Shown: positions 36,380 through 43,957 of the stretch, in pieces
How positions within the stretch are numbered: the stretch's first letter is position 1
Layout of the letters: each line of letters opens with the position of its first letter
Source: a virus
IMG/VR virus record: IMGVR_UViG_3300028197_000003
Location: 1-64,000 of that record
DNA length: 64,000 nucleotides
Reading direction: 5' to 3' (one strand)
The notes under the pieces: model-generated
Database searches by the model: none
What the model saw: the letters and a program-made list of their open reading frames with translations, nothing else
What the model was told of the DNA's origin: nothing
Program-made: the position numbers and the translations under genes

Positions 36380-39300
36380 ATGGCTGCACCTGTTTTACAG
36401 TTCAAGCGCGGTAGTCTTGCCGCCCTCCCCGGTCTGCAGGCTGGCGAACCCGGTTGGGTGACCGACAGTTATGACCTTTTTGTGGGTATTGACTCCAATA
36501 CAAGTAACAATAAAGTTGTTGGATCTGCTCGTTACTGGACCCGCGAAGGCACTACATCTGGTAGTGCAGTCCGGATGGTTGAGGGTACGAACAACGGACA
36601 ACACTACGTCTCTTTAGGTGCTCCTGCCGCACTAACTTCTAGTGAGGAGTATATCCTTCCTGCCGCTGCTGTAGCAGGCGGGTACATGAAGGTAGACGGA
36701 TCAGGCAATATGTCCTGGTCTACAGAAATTGATATTGATACCCCTCTCTCGGTGTTGGACATCGACGGTGGTACTGATATTGGTGCTGACCTGGCTGATG
36801 GCGACCTCCTGATTGTTGATGACGGCGGCGGAGGGACGAACCGAAAGACGGCACTGTCTCGCGTCAAGACTTATGTTCTTGGTGGTGGTGCTGGTGCTAG
36901 TTTTGCTGCTATCAATGTTTCTGGCATTGGTTCTATTGCTTTTGTCAAGAGCAGCACTGGTACCTTTACTGGTGTCGTTACTGCCTCTTCCTTTGACGGC
37001 GACCTTGCTACTAGCAACCTGACTGGTACGGTTGCTAATAATCAACTTACTAATAGTACAGTTTCTTTTGGTGGCATTTCACTGGCACTGGGTGCCGCTG
37101 ATGCTACTCCTGCTTTCAACCTGCAAGATGCAACCGGTTATCTGACTTCCAACTTGGTTGGAACGATCACCAATGCTCAGTTGGCTGGTTCGATTGTTGA
37201 TGGCAAACTAAATCAGATCACATCTGCTAATAAGGTTGATGTTTCTGCTATTGACATTGATGGTGCTACCGACATCGGTGCTGACCTAGTTGATGCTGAT
37301 CTTCTGGTTGTAGATGACGGTGCTGGTGGCACCAACCGTAAGACGGCAATGTCCCGCGTCAAGGATTATGTCCTTGGTGGTGGTGCTGGTGCAAAATTCG
37401 TAAACCTCCAGGCAACTGGCATTACGACCACCGTCCAGTTACAAACAGTTGACATCAATGTGTCTGCTGGTGCAACTGTTACCGGTGCTCTTGATGTTGA
37501 TGGTGGTGCAAACATTGCTTCTGGTCTGACCGTAACTGGTGGACTGACTGCAAACTCCGCAATTGTTTCTGACCTGACTGACGGTCGTGTCGTTCTTGCT
37601 GGTACTTCTGGAGAACTGGAAGACAGTGGCAACCTGACCTTCAACGGTTCAACTCTTGCTGTAACGGGTGCTGCAACTGTATCCACAAATCTAGGAGTTT
37701 CTGGAGAGGCAACTCTTGCTTCTGCCACCATTAGTGACCTGACCGATAACCGGGTTCTGATTGCTGGTACTGCTGGTGCAGTTGAAGACAGCGGCAACCT
37801 GACCTTCGACGGTTCTGATCTGGGCGTGACCGGTGATGTCACCGCTTCAGGCACTGTCCAAGCTGCAAACGTCACTGCTACTACCGCAGCAACTCTTGCT
37901 TCTGCTGCTGTCCAAGACCTGACTAATGGTCGGGTGGTTCTGGCAGGTGCTGGTGGTGAACTGGGTGATGACTCTGGTCTTACCTACGGTGACAACGATC
38001 TCCGTGTTACTGGTGGCATCAACGCTACTGGTATTGCCTCTGCTACCTCGTTTGCAACGGGTGCTGAAGGTTCTGCAATCATTGTTACCAGTGACACGAT
38101 CACTGGTCCTTCTTCGATCACCCTTGACCCTGCTGCTCTCAACGACAACAGCGGTACGGTGTTCATTCTAGGTGACCTGCAAGTCAAGGGCACCACGACT
38201 CAAGTTGACTCCACCACGGTTTCTGTTGCCGACTTGGCAATCGAAGTTGCTAAGGGTGCTGCCAACGATGCTGCTGCCAACGGTGGTGGTTTCACGGTTG
38301 ATTCAGGTGATGGTGACAAGACCTTCCACTTTGAAGCACTGGGTGACAACTTCGGTTCTTCTGAAAACCTGAACCTCGCTTCTGGCAAAGTCCTCAAGGT
38401 CGCCAACACTGAGATTCTGAGTGCTGCTGCACTTGCTTCTAGCGTTAGCGTTGACGTTGCTTCCATCAACTTGGATGGTGCAACTGCAATCGGTGCTGAC
38501 CTGGTTGACGCTGATCTCTTCCTGGTTGACGACGGTGCAGGCGGAACGAACCGCAAAATCACTGCTACTGAGATCAAGGATTACATGCTCGGCGGTGGTG
38601 CCGGTGCAAACTTCGCTGCAATCAACGTCTCCGGTATTTCTACCGTTGGGTTCGCTGAAGCTACAACCCTGAAGGTTGGTGCTGGTGCGACTGTCACGGG
38701 TGCTCTTGACGTAGACGGCGGTGCTAACATCGCTAGTGGTTTGGTTGCAAACTCCGCTAAAGTTTCTGACCTAACTTCTGGTCGCGTCGTTCTTGCTGGT
38801 ACTGACGGTGAGATCCAAGACAGCGGCAACCTGACCTTCGATGGTTCTACTGTCGGCGTCACTGGCGGCATCACCGTCTCTGGTGCTGTTGATGCAAACG
38901 GCGGCATGGATGTCGCTGGTGGTTTCGTCGCCAACTCTGCTAAGGTCTCTGACCTGACCTCTGGTCGCATTGTCCTTGCTGGCACTGCTGGCGAACTGGA
39001 AGACAACAGTGCACTTACCTTCAACGGATCAACCTTTGCTGTCACGGGTGCTGCAACTGTCAGCACTAACCTAACGGTTACTCAAGAACTGAGTGCTCGC
39101 GACGCTTCACTACGTAACGTAGTTTCCAGTGGTGTAATTACAGCAACCAACCTTCGCAACGCTGCTGCTGGTCTGCTTCCTCTGGTTGGTGTATCCAGTG
39201 CTTCTGGTCACACCGGCATCGTTACCGGATTCAAGTTCAACGGTACTGGCGTTGAAGCATACAAGGTTGAAGATGGCACTGCAACTGTCACCCTGTCGGG

Positions 39301-40672
39301 TGTTGCTGCTACTACCTTCACTTCAAGCAACACTATTGTTGCTACTCAAGGTCAAACTTCTTTCACCGTTGCCTCTGGTTTCCAAGAAGGTTTCTGTGAT
39401 GTCTATCACAACGGTGTTCGCCTGATCACCGGAACTGACTACACCCAAGGCGTTGATGGTCAGACCATTACTATCAACTCTGGTGCTACCGTTGGTGACG
39501 AACTTGAGTTTGTTGCCTGGAAGTCACTGGGTGACATTGTAAACATTGCATCACTCAAGACTGCCGGTAACCTAACGGTATCTGGTGTTGCAACTGCTAC
39601 TGGCGGTTTCGTTGGTAACCTTACTGGTGATGTCACCGGTACGGTTAGTAGTGGTAGTGGTTTAGGTGCAGGCACTGTTCCTCTAACTTCTCTGGATATC
39701 GACGGTGGTGCTGATATCGGTGCTGACCTGGTTGACGCTGATCTGCTGATCGTTGACGACGGTGCTGGCGGCACTAACAAAAAGACAGCACTGTCTCGCG
39801 TCAAGTCCTACGTGCTTGGCGGTGGATCTGGTGCAACATTTGCCGCGATCAACGTCACGGGTATTGCCACTAACACCTTCCTGCAATCTACCACCGCAAA
39901 CGTGGGTGCTGGACTGACAGTTGGCGGTGCAATTGACGGAAACGGCGGTGCAAACATCTCTGGTGGTGAGACCGTCCTTTCTTCCGCAACAGTCTCCGAT
40001 CTGACCGATGGTCGCATCGTAGTCGCGGGTGGATCTGGTGCTCTGGGAGATGACAGCAACCTCACCTGGGACGGATCAACCCTAGGAGTTGGTGGTGCTA
40101 TCAGCGGTTCCGGTGGTGCAAGCATCTCCGGCGGTGAAACCGTCATGTCCTCCGCTACAGTCTCTGACCTGACTTCTGGTCGTGTCGTGCTCGCGGGTGG
40201 ATCTGGTGCTCTCCAAGACAACGGTGGTCTGACTTACGACGGTTCTACCCTCGCAGTCACTGGTGCAGTAACCGTTAGCACCAACATGACCGTTAGCGGT
40301 GACCTGGTTGTTGAAGGTTCTACTACCCAGATCAACACAACCAACACCACAATCGAAGACGTTCTGCTTGAACTGCAGAAAGTAGACGGTGGTAACCTCA
40401 GTGCTGATACCAACAAAGACGTTGGTATCGTAATGAACTACTACAGCGGATCCGCTAAGAAGGCAGCAGTCTTCTGGGATGATTCTGCTGGACGTTTCGC
40501 TCTCGCAAGCGAGGCAACTGAGTCCGCAGGCGTCTTGGGTAGCATTACCTACGCTGGTCTGGAAGTTGGTTCCCTGTACCTGAATGACTGTGCTGGTCAG
40601 TCTCAAGTGATCTCCTGCTCCGGCACGACTCGCTCTCTTGAGAACATCACCATCGACGGGGGATCGTTCTGA
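36380..40672 (+). CDS. Modular fibre-like/adhesin protein (1430 aa)
   Basis: The N-terminus (LQFKRGSLAALPGLQAGEPGWVTDSYDLFVG) is the phage fibre attachment pattern. The body is built from two repeat units. Unit A (GADLVDADLLIVDDGAGGTNRKT..SRVK.YVLGGG) appears four times, near residues 130, 295, 700 and 1110. Unit B (SDLT.GRVVLAG..GEL.D...LT) appears seven times. One NGVRL...DY..GVDGQTITI adhesin-type module sits near residue 1000. The end, TRSLENITIDGGSF, follows a domain that begins with INTTNTTIEDVLLELQ. Probably a trimeric tail fibre or whisker that touches the host. Repeats offer a ready route for length and specificity change. Composition is richer in GC than the flanking genes. Confidence 0.8.
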   Translation: MAAPVLQFKRGSLAALPGLQAGEPGWVTDSYDLFVGIDSNTSNNKVVGSARYWTREGTTSGSAVRMVEGTNNGQHYVSLGAPAALTSSEEYILPAAAVAGGYMKVDGSGNMSWSTEIDIDTPLSVLDIDGGTDIGADLADGDLLIVDDGGGGTNRKTALSRVKTYVLGGGAGASFAAINVSGIGSIAFVKSSTGTFTGVVTASSFDGDLATSNLTGTVANNQLTNSTVSFGGISLALGAADATPAFNLQDATGYLTSNLVGTITNAQLAGSIVDGKLNQITSANKVDVSAIDIDGATDIGADLVDADLLVVDDGAGGTNRKTAMSRVKDYVLGGGAGAKFVNLQATGITTTVQLQTVDINVSAGATVTGALDVDGGANIASGLTVTGGLTANSAIVSDLTDGRVVLAGTSGELEDSGNLTFNGSTLAVTGAATVSTNLGVSGEATLASATISDLTDNRVLIAGTAGAVEDSGNLTFDGSDLGVTGDVTASGTVQAANVTATTAATLASAAVQDLTNGRVVLAGAGGELGDDSGLTYGDNDLRVTGGINATGIASATSFATGAEGSAIIVTSDTITGPSSITLDPAALNDNSGTVFILGDLQVKGTTTQVDSTTVSVADLAIEVAKGAANDAAANGGGFTVDSGDGDKTFHFEALGDNFGSSENLNLASGKVLKVANTEILSAAALASSVSVDVASINLDGATAIGADLVDADLFLVDDGAGGTNRKITATEIKDYMLGGGAGANFAAINVSGISTVGFAEATTLKVGAGATVTGALDVDGGANIASGLVANSAKVSDLTSGRVVLAGTDGEIQDSGNLTFDGSTVGVTGGITVSGAVDANGGMDVAGGFVANSAKVSDLTSGRIVLAGTAGELEDNSALTFNGSTFAVTGAATVSTNLTVTQELSARDASLRNVVSSGVITATNLRNAAAGLLPLVGVSSASGHTGIVTGFKFNGTGVEAYKVEDGTATVTLSGVAATTFTSSNTIVATQGQTSFTVASGFQEGFCDVYHNGVRLITGTDYTQGVDGQTITINSGATVGDELEFVAWKSLGDIVNIASLKTAGNLTVSGVATATGGFVGNLTGDVTGTVSSGSGLGAGTVPLTSLDIDGGADIGADLVDADLLIVDDGAGGTNKKTALSRVKSYVLGGGSGATFAAINVTGIATNTFLQSTTANVGAGLTVGGAIDGNGGANISGGETVLSSATVSDLTDGRIVVAGGSGALGDDSNLTWDGSTLGVGGAISGSGGASISGGETVMSSATVSDLTSGRVVLAGGSGALQDNGGLTYDGSTLAVTGAVTVSTNMTVSGDLVVEGSTTQINTTNTTIEDVLLELQKVDGGNLSADTNKDVGIVMNYYSGSAKKAAVFWDDSAGRFALASEATESAGVLGSITYAGLEVGSLYLNDCAGQSQVISCSGTTRSLENITIDGGSF
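36750..40270 (+). repeat. Tandem and interspersed repeat modules of the fibre gene
   Basis: Four A units start near 36755, 37250, 38460 and 39690. Seven B units start near 37560, 37725, 37895, 38755, 38935, 39975 and 40145. Protein identity among units is high. DNA identity is lower because codons differ, which suggests that they are old or kept by selection at the protein level. Confidence 0.8.
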
Positions 40673-40697
40673 TAGGTAAATAAAAACCTGATATATA

Positions 40698-40722
40698 GGG
40701 GGAGTTGACTCCCCCTTTTTTT
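40698..40722 (+). terminator. Intrinsic terminator after the fibre gene
   Basis: GGGGGAG-TTGA-CTCCCCC is followed by seven T. The last T directly precedes the ATG of the next gene at 40723, so terminator and start codon abut. Confidence 0.88.
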
Positions 40723-40941
40723 ATGGAAAAAGAACAAGAACTGCAAAATCTTTTGCAAATCTATGTGAAAAGACTTTCAGATGAAACTGCTAGATCAGTT
40801 GCATATGAAGCACGCATTGGTGTGATGGGTCAACAGTTACAAATGATGGCAGAAGAAATTCAAAGACTTCGTCCAGCACCTGGAGATGCAGGACAGTTCC
40901 CTGAACCTAAAACTGGAGTTGGTAAAACAACTAAAAAATAA
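40723..40941 (+). CDS. Small hypothetical protein (72 aa)
   Basis: ATG 40723 is chosen over the in-frame TTG at 40705, which lies inside the terminator hairpin. The product is mostly helical (MEKEQELQNLLQIYVKRLS, then GQQLQMMAEEIQRL) with a Pro/Gly/Lys tail, so a coiled coil or oligomer is likely. There is no usable ribosome-binding site other than the G-run within the hairpin. Its TAA overlaps the next ATG. Expression must depend on read-through, a different start, or a folded leader. Confidence 0.6.
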   Translation: MEKEQELQNLLQIYVKRLSDETARSVAYEARIGVMGQQLQMMAEEIQRLRPAPGDAGQFPEPKTGVGKTTKK

Positions 40942-41474
40942 TGGAGTCATATTTTGGCGGCATTTGGAAGGATGACTATGTTGGTCAACTGAAGCACTCA
41001 GGAGACGCTGTAGTCGATTACATCAATAAGTTATCTCCATCTAGTGTATTGGATGTAGGATGCGGTTACAACCGCCTCAAGGACCGTGTACCGGGGTTAG
41101 TTGGTATTGATCCATATAACAAAGAGGCACACTTACATATGTCTCTGGAGGAATACTATGAGTATGAATTTCCACCTGCTGATGTTGTTCTCTGTCTAGG
41201 ATCAATCAACTTCGGAACTGAAGAAGATATTGATAAACAGATTAGTATGTTAGATAAATTGTTTCTAAAAGATATTATTTTTAGGGTCAATCCAGGTATT
41301 GCTCATGATTGGGCAAATACTAATATTGATCAGATACAATGGTATGATTGGAACATTGAAAAGATAAATAAAATTACTGAAGAATACCAATACAATTTGA
41401 TATCACTGAAAGAAGAAACTACTTCTCAAGGACATCTAAGGTATTTTTTTCATTATGCTAAATACTCACGTTGA
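40941..41474 (+). CDS. Class I SAM-dependent methyltransferase-like protein
   Basis: Residues 36-46 (VLDVGCGYNRL) form the glycine-rich SAM-binding loop, followed by GLVGIDPYN (acidic post-motif) and PPADVVLCLGSINFG near residue 80-93 (motif IV). At 177 residues it is near the minimum for a Rossmann-type methyltransferase. The target (DNA, protein, small molecule or glycan) cannot be told; no DPPY or NPPY motif typical of adenine methylases is present. It is coupled by TAATG to the preceding gene and by proximity to the diiron gene. It lies at the left edge of the accessory island. Confidence 0.75.
   Translation: MESYFGGIWKDDYVGQLKHSGDAVVDYINKLSPSSVLDVGCGYNRLKDRVPGLVGIDPYNKEAHLHMSLEEYYEYEFPPADVVLCLGSINFGTEEDIDKQISMLDKLFLKDIIFRVNPGIAHDWANTNIDQIQWYDWNIEKINKITEEYQYNLISLKEETTSQGHLRYFFHYAKYSR
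41458..41464 (+). promoter_or_regulatory. Late-promoter-like motif CTAAATA
   Basis: GCTAAATACTC overlaps the 3' end of the methyltransferase gene, 24 bases before the ATG at 41488. GAAAGG (41473-41478) is the ribosome-binding site of the diiron gene. Confidence 0.65.
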
Positions 41475-41487
41475 AAGGAAATCCAAA

Positions 41488-42162
41488 ATGCTTTCTGGAA
41501 CCGATTTCGTAAAGAAAATCAAGGAAGGTAATAGGGAGCTGTTTGAGGCTTCCCGTAGTAACGTCCGTCGTTTCTTCGCTTCTGCCCCTAGCGAGGAGTA
41601 CCTCGTCGAGCACTTCCGTGGCCGCATGGTCAACGAAGCACAAAACATGTATGCGATTGCTGGTCAAGTAGCATCTGCCGACCCTAGCACCGACGTTCGC
41701 GACCTGGAGCTTCTTAGCAAGCAGGCATTGGACGAAGCAAAGCACTTCCGCATGGTCAAGGAAGTCATCGAGCACATCACTGGCGAAGAACTAGACGTTG
41801 CTGCTGCTTTCGCTGCTGAAGCAGGTAAGCCTCAAGCAAAGGGTGCTTCCCTGCTTGAGAAGTACGAAGCTGCTCAAGATCCTGCTGCCCTCGCTGCCTA
41901 TCAGCTCGTTGCTGAAGGTCGTGCACAAGCAGTCTGGTCTGAAATGGCCGAGTGTGTTGAAGATTCGTTTATCTCCACCCGCTACGCCTCCATTGCTAAG
42001 GATGAAGGTTTCCACAGCAACCTCGGCGGACGCTCACTGAGCCGTCTGGTTGAAGGTAGTGTGGAACTTCAAGATCGCGTTCTTGCTCTTGTCGAGCGTA
42101 TGCGTTCTGATCTTCTGGAGATCTCCCGCCAGAACACGGCTACACCTCTTGCCGTTGTTTGA
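41488..42162 (+). CDS. Diiron carboxylate protein of the ferritin/RNR-like type
   Basis: A 224-residue all-helical protein with two complete metal-ligand sets. Set one is E50 followed 32 residues later by D82-E83-x-x-H86. Set two is E143 followed 29 residues later by D172-E173-x-x-H176. This is the E-X(28-37)-DEXXH pattern of RNR-like diiron oxygenases and ferritins. Such proteins activate O2 or store or detoxify iron. ATG 41488 is preferred over 41455 because a ribosome-binding site and a late promoter precede it. Alanine-rich sequence and a more GC-rich codon choice than neighbours suggest strong late expression. It overlaps the convergent P-loop gene by 23 bases. Substrate unknown. Confidence 0.75.
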   Translation: MLSGTDFVKKIKEGNRELFEASRSNVRRFFASAPSEEYLVEHFRGRMVNEAQNMYAIAGQVASADPSTDVRDLELLSKQALDEAKHFRMVKEVIEHITGEELDVAAAFAAEAGKPQAKGASLLEKYEAAQDPAALAAYQLVAEGRAQAVWSEMAECVEDSFISTRYASIAKDEGFHSNLGGRSLSRLVEGSVELQDRVLALVERMRSDLLEISRQNTATPLAVV

Positions 42163-42775
42163 AGGTCTGACGACCTTCTCTAATAGTCTCGTCTAACCAA
42201 TGGTCTTTGACGGGACTTACATATTTTCCGTTGGCATCGCCGGTTATAAACTGGTCGATGCCATTGGTCGTTACAGGGAACTTTAGAATCTCCCCACAGT
42301 ATTTGATATAGTCTTCCTTCCACAAGAAAAAAGATTCGTGAGATAGGAAATGTGTTTCAATATATGGATCCTCTAAGAGGGATTTATAGTAACCTTTGGC
42401 AATCGGTAGGGTTACTTCTCCACCAACTCTTTCTTGTTGAAGTGCATTTATATTTTGATCTCTTGTAATAATTGCCACTACAGGTGTGTAACCAAGATGC
42501 ATTGCTTGATGACAAACTGCTGAAATCTTAGGTACCTGTCTGACACCATCATAGAAGAAAGGAACACTTACATTTGCTAGAAAAAAATCTCCCTCAGGAA
42601 ACTCTAACAACTCAGGATATACCCAATACTTGGCAAATGGTTCCTCATCAGATGGAACCCAGTAATTATCTTTGAGAGAATCCCACCCTACAACTTCTGG
42701 GTGCAAACTAAATATTCTTGCAAATAGGTGATTGCCTGATCCTTGTGGTCCGGTTGTGATAAGGAGTCTTTTCAT
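42140..42775 (-). CDS. P-loop protein, sulfotransferase-like (paralogue D1)
   Basis: A 211-residue protein beginning MKRLLITTGPQGSGNHLFARIFSLHPEVVGW, a P-loop (GPQGSGNH) that is more kinase- or sulfotransferase-like than ATPase-like. Near-identical architecture is found at 47190-47870 (GPQGSGNHLW, FSLHDDVYGWKSLLNNYW), so the two are paralogues. VAIITRDQNINALQQERV near residue 108 resembles the second motif of its twin (KIVVIGRDQNILRNQQQR). Its ATG overlaps the ATG of the divergent gene at 42774 within TCATGA. Its stop lies within the end of the diiron gene. It could be a sulfotransferase or a nucleotide-dependent transferase. Confidence 0.62.
   Translation of the reverse strand: MKRLLITTGPQGSGNHLFARIFSLHPEVVGWDSLKDNYWVPSDEEPFAKYWVYPELLEFPEGDFFLANVSVPFFYDGVRQVPKISAVCHQAMHLGYTPVVAIITRDQNINALQQERVGGEVTLPIAKGYYKSLLEDPYIETHFLSHESFFLWKEDYIKYCGEILKFPVTTNGIDQFITGDANGKYVSPVKDHWLDETIREGRQTFKQRQEV
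42161..42178. other. Small stem-loop at the convergent gene junction
   Basis: GAAGGTC-TGAC-GACCTTC is a perfect 7-bp stem that begins within the stop codon of the diiron gene. No T-run flanks it on either strand, so it may stabilise mRNA 3' ends rather than terminate. Confidence 0.4.
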
Positions 42776-43913
42776 GAGTAAACCGAAGTTTATATTTTTC
42801 TTAGGAGCATCATTTTCAGCAACAACTCCGCTGTATAAAATGCTTCGTAATCACATTACGAGTGGATTTGCTAAAGAACATCATTTGGCAGAAGTAGCAG
42901 AGATAGCGCAACAAATAAGATCTGGAATTTATACACCGACCGATAGAGATAATTTTCCCTTTTTATCAAGTTCAAAAAAATCTTCTACCTCATCATGGGT
43001 CGGTGGGGAAGAGTATAATGAAAAGTTATTGAGATGTAAAAAGAAGATTGATTGCGCCCAAAATTTTGGTACTAGTTCTGGTGAGATTATAACAGATTAT
43101 CCGGATTTTAGTAATTGGTCAATACAAAAATATGTTGATTACTACAAAAAATTGTGGGACAATAGAGGGGATGGTAGAGATGTATTAGTTGATTGGTCTA
43201 ATAGTAATGGTCGTTTAGATTATAATTTTATAAAAAATTTACTGGAAGCATTGAAGCAAGAGTTTGATGTCAGTGCTCTGATTATATGTAGAGACCCTGT
43301 GAGAAGGGCATGGTCTTGGTTGAACTATGCATGGAATGATTATTCAAAAGTTTATATGAAAGATCGTTACACTAATATTGACTCTGCCGCCAAAGCAGAA
43401 TTTGCAAAAATAAAACCATATCATCCACTCATTGAAAGTGTAGAAAAATCGTGTCCTGTGCACGTTTTGGTTATGGAAAAAGTATGGGAGGGTAATTCTT
43501 TTCTATCTAAAGAAGAGTCTCAAATAATTACTCAGTTGATTGGGAAACCTGACTTTGCCCCAAACCTATACTGTCCCGATAGAGGAAACAAAGCAATCCG
43601 TTATAAACATCAAAAAGACCAGTGGTGTTCTGATCATTTCAATATGTCAGATAAACAATACTATGAGTACAAAAATATTATGATTGATCATTATGATGGA
43701 TGGAAAGGAGATCTTCCTGAGGGGTGGGGATCTCCAATGGATTATGAAACAAACTGTTCCTTACCCATAGATGGCATAGAAGAACAGTACATCAAACCTG
43801 GAACTTATCGTAAGAGTGATGGAAAATTATATGTAGACTTTGATGGTTATGATGAATTATATAACGTTGAATATGTTGACCCATATTTTAGTGATAAATT
43901 TTCCAACCCATAA
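42774..43913 (+). CDS. Sulfotransferase-like protein (paralogue C1)
   Basis: ATG 42774 (MSKPKFIFFLGASFSATTPLYK) has AAGGAG at 42761-42766; the earlier in-frame start has none. Residues 10-20 (GASFSATTPLY) match the sulfotransferase 5' loop; CRDPVRRAWSW near 180 is the 3'-phosphate motif. The C-terminal extension WGSPMDYETNCSLPI plus about 60 residues is shared with the genes at 44992 and 46059 and is absent from paralogues A and B. It is therefore a separate sub-branch. Predicted PAPS-dependent; acceptor unknown. Confidence 0.72.
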   Translation: MSKPKFIFFLGASFSATTPLYKMLRNHITSGFAKEHHLAEVAEIAQQIRSGIYTPTDRDNFPFLSSSKKSSTSSWVGGEEYNEKLLRCKKKIDCAQNFGTSSGEIITDYPDFSNWSIQKYVDYYKKLWDNRGDGRDVLVDWSNSNGRLDYNFIKNLLEALKQEFDVSALIICRDPVRRAWSWLNYAWNDYSKVYMKDRYTNIDSAAKAEFAKIKPYHPLIESVEKSCPVHVLVMEKVWEGNSFLSKEESQIITQLIGKPDFAPNLYCPDRGNKAIRYKHQKDQWCSDHFNMSDKQYYEYKNIMIDHYDGWKGDLPEGWGSPMDYETNCSLPIDGIEEQYIKPGTYRKSDGKLYVDFDGYDELYNVEYVDPYFSDKFSNP

Positions 43914-43938
43914 AAAAAGGCAGGCGTTATGCCTGCCT
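43912..43938 (-). terminator. Intrinsic terminator of the TRAP-binding-protein gene
   Basis: Read on the minus strand: GGCAGGC-ATAAC-GCCTGCC followed by seven T. It sits between the convergent genes at 42774 and 43958, and only the minus-strand orientation has the T-run. Confidence 0.88.
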
Positions 43939-43957
43939 ATAAAATCAAAACAGAAGT

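Noticed and set aside
40705-40722. TTG start that would extend the 72-aa protein
   Set aside because: It lies within the terminator stem-loop. The ATG at 40723 is more plausible, though its start is itself odd and is listed as a finding.
42774-43913. Upstream start at 42732 for the sulfotransferase-like gene
   Set aside because: It would add 14 residues antisense to the P-loop gene and lacks a ribosome-binding site. The ATG at 42774 has AAGGAG and aligns with the paralogue starts.
43912-43938. Hairpin as a bidirectional terminator
   Set aside because: On the plus strand the hairpin is followed by TATAAAATC, not a T-run, so only the minus-strand function is supported.
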